In this document: one piece after another, positions 6,550 to 13,304 of the stretch
How positions within the stretch are numbered: the first letter of the stretch is position 1
Layout of the letters: every line of letters begins with the position of its first letter
NCBI GenBank assembly: GCA_016178435.1
Contig: JACOTK010000037.1
Coordinates: 1 to 14,196, forward strand
Direction of reading: 5' to 3'
Source of the DNA: Actinomycetota bacterium
Lineage (GTDB): Bacteria > Actinomycetota > Acidimicrobiia > Acidimicrobiales > CADCSY01
Length of the DNA stretch: 14,196 nucleotides
The notes under the pieces: generated by a model
Seen by the model: only the letters and a program-made list of their open reading frames with translations
Told to the model about the DNA's origin: nothing
The model's database searches: none
Made by a program: the position numbers and the translations under genes

Positions 6550-7311
6550 ATGAACGTCGTCGTATGCGTGAAGCAGATCCCTGACCCGGCGATTCCCGGC
6601 CAGCTGGATCCCCAGTCAAACTTCCTCAAGCGTGAGGGCAAGCTCATCCTGGATGACTCCGATGCCTACGGCGTCGAGATGGCCCTGCAGCTGGTGGACG
6701 CGGCCGGAGGAGGCGAGGTCACGCTTGTGTCCATGGCTCCGAACAACGAGGCCAGTGGACTTCGCACGGCCCTCGCCATGGGCGCCGCCAAGGCCGTCCT
6801 GATCTCCGATCCCGCACTCGCCGGCGCCGATGCGCTGACCACGGCCAAGGTGCTCGCCGGCGCCATCGACCGGGTCAAGCCCGATCTGGTCCTCACCGCC
6901 ACCGAGGCCACCGACGGCTACACGGGAACGCTGCCCGAGCAGATTGCCGGCATTCTCGACCTGCCTTCGATCACCTTCGCCAAGAAGATCGAGATCGTCG
7001 GCGCCACCGTCAAGGTCGATCGCCAGACCGAGGCCGGTTACGACGAGGTCGAGGCGCCGATGCCGGCCGTCGTCTCGGTCACCGCCGGTGTGGTCGAGCC
7101 CCGGTACCCGTCGTTCAAGGGCATCATGGCCGCCAAGTCCAAGCCCGTCGACGAGCTGACTGCTGCGGACCTGGGCGTCACGCCCGGCGCCGGTCAACAG
7201 ATCGTCTCGGTCATTGCTGCCGAGGCCCGCCAAGCAGGCGAGATTATCGAGGACGATGGCGAGGGCTACCTCAAGATCATCGAATTCCTCGAACAGCAGA
7301 AGGTTCTCTAG
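6550..7311 (+). CDS. etfB: Electron transfer flavoprotein beta subunit
   Basis: A 253-residue ETF beta subunit that with EtfA carries electrons from acyl-CoA and other dehydrogenases to the respiratory chain. It has the family N-terminus MNVVVCVKQIPDPA, the AMP-binding region with MGAAKAVLIS and TATEATDGYTGTLPEQIAG, and the ETF-beta signature around residues 157-199 (EAGYDEVEAPMPAVVSVT followed by EPRYPSFKGIMAAKSKP). Its length is normal for the family. ATG 6550 starts at the conserved first strand; an ATG at 6542 is out of frame. No strong Shine-Dalgarno sequence is visible. It is divergent from the lipid kinase across 86 bases and is followed by etfA after 14 bases. The ETF-quinone oxidoreductase gene is not in the window. 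Confidence 0.95.
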   Translation: MNVVVCVKQIPDPAIPGQLDPQSNFLKREGKLILDDSDAYGVEMALQLVDAAGGGEVTLVSMAPNNEASGLRTALAMGAAKAVLISDPALAGADALTTAKVLAGAIDRVKPDLVLTATEATDGYTGTLPEQIAGILDLPSITFAKKIEIVGATVKVDRQTEAGYDEVEAPMPAVVSVTAGVVEPRYPSFKGIMAAKSKPVDELTAADLGVTPGAGQQIVSVIAAEARQAGEIIEDDGEGYLKIIEFLEQQKVL

Positions 7312-7325
7312 GGAGGCGATGAAAA

Positions 7326-8282
7326 ATGTCATTGGCTAAAATTTGGGTTTTCGCCGAGGATTCCGGCGACAAGCTGTCGACCGGAACGCTTGAGCTCGTC
7401 ACCAAGGCCCGTTCACTGGGTGACACCGTGGAGGTGTTCTACGCGGGGACCAACGCCGCCGGTGCGGCCGCCGAGCTGGGTCCTTTCGGTGTCAGCAAGG
7501 TGTACACGGTCGACGCGGCAGGTTCGCTGCTGGGTGTGCCGGTTGCATCGGCCATGGCAGCCCAGATCGAGAGTGGCAACACGCCCGATCTGATCATGTT
7601 CGCGACGTCGTACGACGGCCGTGACGTGCTGGGTCGTCTGTCGGTCAAGCTCGATCGCTCGGTGCTGACCAACAACATCGACATCAGCGTCGAGGGTGGC
7701 CAGGTCAAGGTCGACGAGGCGATCTTCGGTGGCGCCACGCTCGTGACCTCGACCTTCACGGCTGATGCTCCCCACCTCGTGAGCTTCCGACCCAAGTCCT
7801 TCACCGCCGAGCCGGGCGGTGCGGCCACCGCTGAGGTCGTCGCTGCTGCGGTTGGCGAGGCGGGCAAGGCGAAGATCGTCGCACGCCACGTCGAGGAGCG
7901 TGAGGGCCCCGTGCTCGACGAGGCTGCCCTGGTCGTCTCGGGTGGACGTGGTCTGGGCGATGCGGACAAGTACTCGATGATCGAGGACCTTGCCAAGCTG
8001 CTGAACGGCGCTCCCGGCGCCAGTCGGGCCATCGTCGACGCCGGCTGGGTGCCCTACTCCTACCAGGTGGGACAGACCGGCAAGGTGGTCAAGCCCGACA
8101 TCTACATCGCCGCGGGCATCTCCGGTGCGACACAGCACATGGTGGGCATGAAGGGCTCGAAGACCATCATCGCGATCAACAAGGATGCCGAGGCCCCCAT
8201 CTTCTCGATCGCCGATCTCGGCATCGTGGGTGATGTGCACAAGGTGTTGCCTCAACTCATCGACGCCATCAAGGGTCGCTGA
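7326..8282 (+). CDS. etfA: Electron transfer flavoprotein alpha subunit
   Basis: A 318-residue ETF alpha subunit, which holds the FAD of the heterodimer. The N-terminal domain starts MSLAKIWVFAEDSG. The C-terminal FAD domain carries the usual SGGRGLG at about residue 203, a glycine-rich VGQTGKVVKPDIYIAAG, SGATQHMVGMKGS, and INKDAEAPIFSIADLGIVGD. The ribosome site GGGAGG at 7311-7316 overlaps the etfB stop and lies 9 bases before the ATG, so the two subunits are translated from one message. An ATG at 7319 is out of frame. The gene ends 22 bases before a strong terminator, which closes the etfBA operon. Confidence 0.96.
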   Translation: MSLAKIWVFAEDSGDKLSTGTLELVTKARSLGDTVEVFYAGTNAAGAAAELGPFGVSKVYTVDAAGSLLGVPVASAMAAQIESGNTPDLIMFATSYDGRDVLGRLSVKLDRSVLTNNIDISVEGGQVKVDEAIFGGATLVTSTFTADAPHLVSFRPKSFTAEPGGAATAEVVAAAVGEAGKAKIVARHVEEREGPVLDEAALVVSGGRGLGDADKYSMIEDLAKLLNGAPGASRAIVDAGWVPYSYQVGQTGKVVKPDIYIAAGISGATQHMVGMKGSKTIIAINKDAEAPIFSIADLGIVGDVHKVLPQLIDAIKGR

Positions 8283-8304
8283 ACACCAAGCTCGGCAAGG
8301 ACAT

Positions 8305-8345
8305 GACAACAGCCCCGGTCGCCTGACCGGGGCTGTTGTCGTTTT
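8305..8345 (+). terminator. Intrinsic terminator of etfBA
   Basis: GACAACAGCCCCGGTC (8305-8320) and its exact complement GACCGGGGCTGTTGTC (8325-8340) form a perfect 16-base stem with a GCCT loop. GTTTTC follows at 8341-8346. It lies just after the etfA stop and separates the etf operon from the zinc operon. Confidence 0.93.
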
Positions 8346-8375
8346 CGACGATCCGCTCCTTCGACGATCCGCTCC
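8344..8375. repeat. Two-copy 16-bp tandem repeat
   Basis: TTCGACGATCCGCTCC occurs twice back to back without mismatch (8344-8359 and 8360-8375), and a third copy begins with TTCG before diverging. It lies between the etfA terminator and the zinc promoter, about 20 bases upstream of its -35 element. It may be a replication-slippage product or a paired binding site. Confidence 0.8.
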
Positions 8376-8395
8376 TTCGGACGCCGGCGGCAGGG

Positions 8396-8424
8396 TTGCC
8401 GACTGGCCCCGGCGTTCCTAAGAT
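8396..8424 (+). promoter_or_regulatory. Promoter of the zinc-uptake operon
   Basis: TTGCCG (8396-8401) and TAAGAT (8419-8424) are separated by exactly 17 bases, a good -35/-10 pair. The last base of the -10 is the first base of the Zur-box-like palindrome, the arrangement expected for repression by blocking polymerase. The predicted transcription start is near 8431, which is downstream of the only usable start codon of znuA. See the finding on the start-site conflict. Confidence 0.6.
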
Positions 8425-8440
8425 TGAGGATCATTCTCAA
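8424..8440. promoter_or_regulatory. zur box: Zur-box-like operator
   Basis: TTGAGGATCATTCTCAA is a 17-base palindrome in which 7 of 8 base pairs match around a central C (one G/T mismatch). It resembles the actinobacterial Zur box pattern TGA-n-nAT-n-AT-n-n-TCA. It overlaps the -10 element and the presumed TTG start of znuA. A Fur-family regulator gene closes the same operon, so zinc-dependent autorepression is the natural reading. Confidence 0.72.
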
Positions 8441-9383
8441 AAAGGTCGGCTGTCTTCTCCTCCCTCTCGTTGTCATCGCCGCCGGCTGCGGCGATGACGG
8501 GCCTGAGCGCGACGCCAGGTCGGGTGCCAGGGTCTCGGTGGTTGCGGGCGTGTTCCCACTGGCCGAGGCGGCGAGAGCCGTCGGCTCCGACCTGGTCGAC
8601 GTGGTGGAGCTCGGGTCACCGGGTGTGGCGCCGCGCGATCTGGGGCTCACGACCGACCGGGTCGACGCCTTGTTGGACGCGGATCTCGTGTTGGCGGTGG
8701 GGAAGGGATTTCAGCCGGGTGTGGAGGAGGTGGCCCACAGGCGCAGCGGCCCAACACGTCTCGTACTGGAGATTCCCGATCCGGCCAAGGGCGTCGAGGG
8801 TGCCGACACCGGCGAGCGCGGGACTGTCGAAGGAGCCGGCACCGGTTTGGCCGACGATCCGCACGTCTGGCTTGACCCCCGCTATATGGAAGCCATCGTG
8901 GACGAGGTGGCCGCTGCCCTCAGCAGCATCGACCCCGACCACGAGTCCGACTACGGGAGGGGCGCCCGACGATTGGTCGATGATCTGCGGATGCTCGATA
9001 CGCTCTTCGCCCGCACCCTGGCGACGTGCGAACGGCATACGATCGTGGTGGCCCACCAGGCGTTCGGGTGGTTGGCACGGCGTTACGGTCTCACGCAGCT
9101 TTCCCTTGCGGGGCGCTCGCCCGAGCAGGAGCCCGATCCTCGCCACCTCGCCGATCTCGCCGAGCGCATGAGGAGCGAGGGAATCACCACGGTCTTCACT
9201 GAGCCACTGGCGCCCGAAGGCGTCGCCGGGACGCTCGCCCGCGAGGCCGGCGCGAAGGTGGCGACGCTCGACCCCCTGGAGGTTTCGACTGCCGATGAGC
9301 ATGACACTCGTGCCGGCTATGGTTCGGTCATGGAGGCCAACCTCGCCGCACTGAGCAGTGCCTTGGGGTGCCGAGCGCCATGA
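8424..9383 (+). CDS. znuA: Zinc ABC transporter substrate-binding lipoprotein (ZnuA-like)
   Basis: A 319-residue cluster A-I metal-binding protein. Residues 1-22 form a lipoprotein signal: Lys6-Lys7, a hydrophobic run, and the lipobox IAAGC ending at Cys22. Ligand positions seen are His147 in DDPHVWLDP, His211 in VAHQAFGWLARRYGL and Asp283 in TLDPL. The first-ligand His is replaced by Arg71 in GVAPRDLGLT, where relatives read P-H-D. The loop before His147 lacks the His-rich segment common in ZnuA. The only standard in-frame start that keeps the signal peptide is TTG 8424, without a ribosome site and inside the operator, so the true start is uncertain. The stop overlaps znuC by 4 bases (ATGA). 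Confidence 0.85.
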   Translation: MRIILKKVGCLLLPLVVIAAGCGDDGPERDARSGARVSVVAGVFPLAEAARAVGSDLVDVVELGSPGVAPRDLGLTTDRVDALLDADLVLAVGKGFQPGVEEVAHRRSGPTRLVLEIPDPAKGVEGADTGERGTVEGAGTGLADDPHVWLDPRYMEAIVDEVAAALSSIDPDHESDYGRGARRLVDDLRMLDTLFARTLATCERHTIVVAHQAFGWLARRYGLTQLSLAGRSPEQEPDPRHLADLAERMRSEGITTVFTEPLAPEGVAGTLAREAGAKVATLDPLEVSTADEHDTRAGYGSVMEANLAALSSALGCRAP

Positions 9384-10132
9384 CCGAGCCGCTGCTGGTC
9401 TGTGAGCACGTCTCGTTCGCCTATCGCCACGAATCGGTGCTGCGCGACGTGTCTCTGACCATCGGTCCCGGTGAGATGGTGGCGCTGGTCGGGCCCAATG
9501 GCTCGGGCAAGTCGACGCTGTTGCGCATAGCCGTGGGTCTGCTCGAACCCCAGGAGGGCACGGCGAGACTCTTCGGCGAGACCCCCGGACACGGGCGCCA
9601 TCACGGTCGGCTGGGTTACGTGCCCCAGCGCCCGAATCTCGGTGACGGGTTGGCAGCGACCGTTGGGGACATCGTCTCGTCCGGGCGTCTGACGAGAACG
9701 GGCTGGTGGCGACGAGGCGGGCCTGGCGACCGATCGGCGGTCGGGCACGCACTCGAGGCGGTGGGCCTGGTCGATCTTCGTGACGAGCGATTGAGTCGCC
9801 TGTCCGGTGGCCAACAGCAGCGAGCCTTCATCGCACGGGCCCTGGCGGGCGAACCCGATCTGCTGGTGCTCGACGAGCCGGTGGCCGGGGTCGATGTCGA
9901 GTCCCAGGAGGGGTTTCGGACGGCGCTGGTCGATCTGGTTCGCGAGCGGGGGGGGACGGTGCTCCTGGTCTCACACGAGCTGAGCGCGGTCGCCGGAGAC
10001 CTTGATCGCGTGATCGTCCTCAAGGAGCGCATTCGCTTCGACGGCCCTCCCGGGGGGTTGGCCGCCGACGAGGGGATTCATCTGGGTGTCCACGATGCGG
10101 ACCTGCCGTTCTGGCTGGAGCGGATCATCTGA
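9380..10132 (+). CDS. znuC: Zinc ABC transporter ATP-binding protein
   Basis: A 250-residue ABC ATPase that would drive metal import with the permease encoded next. It has Walker A GPNGSGKST (38-46), the Q-loop VPQRP (Gln83), the signature LSGGQQQR (141-148), Walker B LLVLDEP (161-167), the D-loop AGVD (169-172) and the switch histidine in VSHE (His199). The ATG at 9380 overlaps the znuA stop by 4 bases. A GTG at 9368 is in frame but would only add four residues. The C-terminal GIHLGVHDADLPFW is beyond the ATPase core and resembles tails in actinobacterial zinc ATPases. Its stop overlaps the start of znuB by one base. Confidence 0.93.
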   Translation: MTEPLLVCEHVSFAYRHESVLRDVSLTIGPGEMVALVGPNGSGKSTLLRIAVGLLEPQEGTARLFGETPGHGRHHGRLGYVPQRPNLGDGLAATVGDIVSSGRLTRTGWWRRGGPGDRSAVGHALEAVGLVDLRDERLSRLSGGQQQRAFIARALAGEPDLLVLDEPVAGVDVESQEGFRTALVDLVRERGGTVLLVSHELSAVAGDLDRVIVLKERIRFDGPPGGLAADEGIHLGVHDADLPFWLERII

Positions 10133-10998
10133 TGCCGTGGCCCTTCGACCGTGAGTACATGCAGCTTGCCCTGATAGCGGGCCTCGTGGTGGGCGCCTGC
10201 GCGCCCCTGGTCGGGACGTTCCTGGTGCAGCGTCGCATGTCGCTCATGGGCGACGGCATCGGCCACCTGGCCTTTGCGGGCGTCGCGGGTGGGCTGCTCG
10301 TCGGGACGAGTCCGACGTGGGCGGCCTTGTCGGTGGCGACGCTGGGAGCGCTGCTCGTCGAGCAACTGCGCCGACGCAGCGGTGCGCAGGGCGATGTCGC
10401 GCTGGCCGTCATGTTCTACGGGGGCATCGCCGCCGGTGTCGTGCTGATGGGTCGATCAGGCGCCGGTTCGGCCAGTGTGCTGTCGTATCTTTTCGGCTCG
10501 ATCCTCACCGTCGAGAGGAGTGAGGTGGCCCTTGTGGCAGCCCTGGGTCTCGTGATCGTGGTGGTGGTCGCCGTCACCCATCGGGGCCTGTTCGCGATGG
10601 CCGTCGACGAGGAGTGGGCCAGGGTTGCCGGGCTGCCGGTCGCCATGTTGGATACGGTGTTCGCCGTCCTGACCGCGGTGACCGTGGTGACCGCGATGCG
10701 TGTGGTCGGTGTCCTGCTGGTGGCCGCGCTGATGGTTCTTCCCGTCGCAGCCGCACAGGTGTCGGCAGGATCGCAACGGGCCATCCTGTTGGTGTCCTCG
10801 GGCATCGGCATGATCGCGGTGGTGGTCGGACTCGGGGTCGCCCGATGGTTGGGCCTCGCCCCCGGCGGCACGATCGTGTTGGTAGCGGTGGCGATCTTTC
10901 TCGCGGTGACGGTGATCGGGTGGTCCCGATCGCCGCGTCACGAGCCCGAGCACGGCAACGCCGGCCACGCCCATCTGCACGGCGGACACGGGCACTGA
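10132..10998 (+). CDS. znuB: Zinc ABC transporter permease with His-rich tail
   Basis: A 288-residue ABC-3 family permease with about eight or nine hydrophobic segments, beginning FDREYMQLALIAGLVVGACAPLVG. It contains family-typical stretches such as RRMSLMGDGIGHLAFAGVAGG and the region RVVGVLLVAALMVLPVAAAQ, which forms part of the coupling interface and core. The last 20 residues after SRSP are unusual: seven histidines lie among Gly, Ala and Glu (His270, 274, 279, 281, 283, 286, 288). This is a likely metal-binding tail, facing the cytoplasm if there is an even number of segments. The ATG overlaps the znuC stop (TGATG), and zur follows after 4 bases. Confidence 0.93.
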   Translation: MPWPFDREYMQLALIAGLVVGACAPLVGTFLVQRRMSLMGDGIGHLAFAGVAGGLLVGTSPTWAALSVATLGALLVEQLRRRSGAQGDVALAVMFYGGIAAGVVLMGRSGAGSASVLSYLFGSILTVERSEVALVAALGLVIVVVVAVTHRGLFAMAVDEEWARVAGLPVAMLDTVFAVLTAVTVVTAMRVVGVLLVAALMVLPVAAAQVSAGSQRAILLVSSGIGMIAVVVGLGVARWLGLAPGGTIVLVAVAIFLAVTVIGWSRSPRHEPEHGNAGHAHLHGGHGH

Positions 10999-11002
10999 GA
11001 CG

Positions 11003-11458
11003 ATGTCCTCGCGCACCCGGGTGCCCGACGAGCTGCACGAGACGGTGGTGAGCCGTCTCGCTCGACTCGGACAGCGCTACACGACGAACCGGAAGTCCCT
11101 CGTCGCCATGCTCTGGGCGGAGGGCAGGCCGATGACGCTGCCCGAGATGCTCGAGGCGGATGCGGCACTGGCGCAGAGCTCGGCCTATCGAAACCTGGTG
11201 GTGTTGGAAGAGGCCCAGGTGCTCCACCGACTCGTGACCACCGGCCCGTTCGCCTGCTGGGAGTTGGCGGAGGATCTCACCGGGCATCATCACCATCACC
11301 TGATCTGTCGGTCCTGCGGGGTGGTGGAGGACTTCACCGCATCACCTGATCTGGAGCGACTGTTGGGCAAGGCGGTCGGTCAGGCCGGCAGCGCGGCAGG
11401 GTTCGTCGCCGAGGACCACCGTCTCGATCTCCTCGGCACCTGCAACAACTGTCGCTGA
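11003..11458 (+). CDS. zur: Fur-family regulator, probable zinc uptake regulator Zur
   Basis: A 151-residue Fur-family repressor. The N-terminal winged helix contains RYTTNRKSLV and the recognition helix SSAYRNLVVLEEAQVLHRL. The metal region has HHHHHLICRSCGVVEDF (five consecutive His at 95-99, Cys102 and Cys105), and the C-terminus has the second CxxC pair, Cys147 and Cys150. The two CxxC pairs would hold structural zinc. It starts 4 bases after znuB, making it the last gene of a zinc ABC operon that carries a Zur-box-like site at its promoter. This context favours Zur over an iron or manganese sensor. It converges with the 344-residue gene on the - strand, 18 bases away. Confidence 0.9.
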   Translation: MSSRTRVPDELHETVVSRLARLGQRYTTNRKSLVAMLWAEGRPMTLPEMLEADAALAQSSAYRNLVVLEEAQVLHRLVTTGPFACWELAEDLTGHHHHHLICRSCGVVEDFTASPDLERLLGKAVGQAGSAAGFVAEDHRLDLLGTCNNCR

Positions 11459-11480
11459 TCGACGGCGCCGGCAGCGTCAG
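11449..11480. terminator. Possible bidirectional hairpin between zur and the convergent gene
   Basis: CTGTCGCTG (11449-11457) and CAGCGTCAG (11472-11480) pair over 9 bases with one T-T mismatch around a 14-base loop. The loop contains the self-complementary GGCGCC. Both convergent stop codons fall in or beside the arms. There is no T-run, so termination is only suggested by position. Confidence 0.3.
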
Positions 11481-12511
11481 ACGTGATCGACGGCGGAGAA
11501 GGCCCAGGCGAGCCCCTCGGCAGGGTCCTCGACGGCAAGGCGCAGATGCCATCCACTCGGAGCATCCTCGGGGCGCCAGAGCGCCCAACGGAGCTCGTCG
11601 GCTGCCTCGCCGAGCTCGCCGGGCGACAGGGGTTCGTCGTCGGGAAGCCCGCTCAGCGCCCGCAAGGCCCACCACGCCCCGAAGCGTCCGAGCGCGCAGC
11701 CTCGCCGGCGTCCGTGCGCACCGCCGGTCGCTCCTGCCCACGCCAGGTGGCACAGGGCCTCGGCAGGGCTGACATCGGCCCACCGCACCGACCCCGGCGA
11801 CGCGATGTCGAGCGGTCGGTGTGGTGAACCCAGGAGCGTGGCGACGGCAGTCTCCGCGTTGCCCTCGACCACCGTGAAGGCCGCCGAGCCGTTCGACCCG
11901 ACGATCCAGGGCTCGATGAGTGCCCGGAGTGCCGCTTCGGTGTCGTCGTCGACAAGGATCGAGCCCGCCTCGGGCAGGCGCAGGCCGTTCATCGGCGGCG
12001 GCGTCGGGCCGGGGTCCTCCAGGCGATCGGGGTGATAGGTGGGCAGGCAGTACCGCGGTTCCCACGGCTGGAGCCTGAGGGGAAGGTCGACCACGTGCAC
12101 GCTCGCAAGCGCGTTGGCGCCGGGCGCGGTGTCGAGGGCTTCGCCGCGCATCACCCGCTCGTGGGTGAAGAGCGAGGCCGTCGGCCCGGGTTCGAGAAAC
12201 GGGGCGATCTCACCCCATGCATGGGTCGATGCCGCGACCTCGGTGAGGGGCCCCCAGGCGAATCGTCCCCCTCCGGCGTCCATCGCCTCGGCGGCCCACT
12301 GCCCGGGCGCCTCCAGGGCGAGTCGGTACGAGGCGCGATTGGCAGCAGGCCAGAGCTGATGTCCGGTCCGTTCGAACGCTCCCTGGCAACGTCGTGCGAG
12401 CTCGGCCAACTCGTCCCACTCGTGGCCGTCACCGAGGCGATCAACCCAGCGCAGCAGCTCATCGAGGTCACCGACGGCAATAGCCTGCTCGACACCGGCG
12501 ATGTCGGTCAT
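11477..12511 (-). CDS. Unrecognised 344-residue protein
   Basis: I do not recognise this protein with confidence. Residues 1-110 look helical and Leu/Ala/Trp-rich. A middle part contains PWEPRYCLPTYHPDRL and is followed by a Pro-rich linker (PGPTPPP at 167-173). The C-terminal part has the most distinctive segment, CHLAWAGATGGAHGRRRG followed by CALGRFGAWW (254-281), then an acidic stretch and a final WHLRLAVEDPAEGLAWAF. There is no signal peptide or clear membrane segment. I have seen similar GGAHGRRRG segments in uncharacterised actinobacterial proteins but cannot name the family safely. Its ATG at 12511 lies 13 bases after the SCO1664-like stop on the same strand, so it is probably the last gene of that operon. 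No ribosome site is obvious. Confidence 0.8.
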   Translation of the reverse strand: MTDIAGVEQAIAVGDLDELLRWVDRLGDGHEWDELAELARRCQGAFERTGHQLWPAANRASYRLALEAPGQWAAEAMDAGGGRFAWGPLTEVAASTHAWGEIAPFLEPGPTASLFTHERVMRGEALDTAPGANALASVHVVDLPLRLQPWEPRYCLPTYHPDRLEDPGPTPPPMNGLRLPEAGSILVDDDTEAALRALIEPWIVGSNGSAAFTVVEGNAETAVATLLGSPHRPLDIASPGSVRWADVSPAEALCHLAWAGATGGAHGRRRGCALGRFGAWWALRALSGLPDDEPLSPGELGEAADELRWALWRPEDAPSGWHLRLAVEDPAEGLAWAFSAVDHV

Positions 12512-12524
12512 GGGCGAGGGGAGG

Positions 12525-13304
12525 TCAAACGAGGGGCCAGGGGTAGCAGCGACCGTGGGGGTCGGCTTCGGGAAAGCCGGCGCGTTCCAGGAGATACGTG
12601 CCGCGGCGTCGTATCCCGTCGATCTCGTCGTGGGTCAGATAGGGGTCGAGGGGACCCGGCAAGCCCTCAAGGCAGCGCTCGATGTCCCCGAGGAGCCCGG
12701 CTGGGATGGGCTCGCCGCCGAACTCCCAGATCACGGTGCGAATCTTGGGGTCCGGGTGGAAGCACAGGCCGTTGTCGATGCCGTAGATGTGTTGATCACG
12801 GCCCAGGAGGCAGTGCCCGGACTTGCGATCGGTGTTGTTGATGAGCAGGTCGAAGACGCACATGGTCCGCAGGGCCTCGTGGTGAGCGGGATCCTCGTAC
12901 AGGGTGAAGTAGTGCTGCTCGAAGTCGGCATCGATGAATCGCTGCACCGATCCCTCGCCGTGGGGTCCGTTCCGCATGACGGTCTCGGGAACCAGGCCCC
13001 AGCCCAACATGTTGGAAAGCTCCCAGGCGGCGACCTCCCGTCGGTAGAGGCCATCGGGAAAGTCCCAGAGCGGCCGTTCACCTCGACCCGGTTTGTACAC
13101 GCCGTGCATGCGTTCGAGGCCAACCGATTCCCCGTCGGTGGATCCCCCCTGCGTCAATTCCCCGCCCGCAGCAGTGAGCTCCACGAGGAACGTCGCGTTC
13201 GAGCTCCACGGCATACGTCCCTTGATCGTGATCTCGCCCGTCCTGAGGAAGCGCAGCAGGTCCGAGGAGCTCAGTGGGGCTTGTGCCCGTTGGTCTTGAT
13301 GCAT
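12525..13304 (-). CDS. SCO1664-family PI3/4-kinase-like protein
   Basis: A 259-residue protein of the SCO1664 family (TIGR03843), distantly similar to phosphatidylinositol 3/4-kinases and HipA-type folds. The N-terminus contains GEITIKGRMPWSSNATFLV, followed by a Gly/Glu-rich insertion (46-64). Kinase-like residues are Lys71 in GVYKPGRGERPLWDFP, Glu90 in YRRE, the catalytic-loop-like segment FDLLINNTDRKSGH (Asp152, Asn157, Asp159) and the metal-binding-like IDNG (Asp177). Its substrate is unknown. ATG 13304 has GAGGGA 6 bases upstream. Longer in-frame starts (back to 13571) lie fully inside the DUF3090 gene. With ATG 13304 the gene overlaps DUF3090 by 34 bases in another frame, suggesting tight coupling. 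Confidence 0.87.
   Translation of the reverse strand: MHQDQRAQAPLSSSDLLRFLRTGEITIKGRMPWSSNATFLVELTAAGGELTQGGSTDGESVGLERMHGVYKPGRGERPLWDFPDGLYRREVAAWELSNMLGWGLVPETVMRNGPHGEGSVQRFIDADFEQHYFTLYEDPAHHEALRTMCVFDLLINNTDRKSGHCLLGRDQHIYGIDNGLCFHPDPKIRTVIWEFGGEPIPAGLLGDIERCLEGLPGPLDPYLTHDEIDGIRRRGTYLLERAGFPEADPHGRCYPWPLV

Noticed and set aside
6464..6619. N-terminal extension of the lipid kinase back to 6619
   Set aside because: It would overlap the start of the divergent etfB, is Arg/Gly-rich and precedes the first conserved strand. The ATG at 6463 fits the family better.
7326..7350. TAAAAT near the etfA start as a -10 promoter element
   Set aside because: It lies inside the etfA coding sequence just after a strong ribosome site, with no -35 partner, and etfB and etfA are clearly one operon.
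8616..9752. A 378-codon open frame on the - strand opposite znuA and znuC
   Set aside because: The + strand carries the binding-protein ligands and the full ABC ATPase motif set here. The reverse translation is Arg/His/Pro-rich without domains.
12525..13304. HipA-type toxin of a toxin-antitoxin system
   Set aside because: The kinase-like residues are only distantly HipA-like. No HipB-like DNA-binding antitoxin is adjacent, and the neighbours are those of the chromosomal SCO1664/DUF3090/MSMEG_4193 set.
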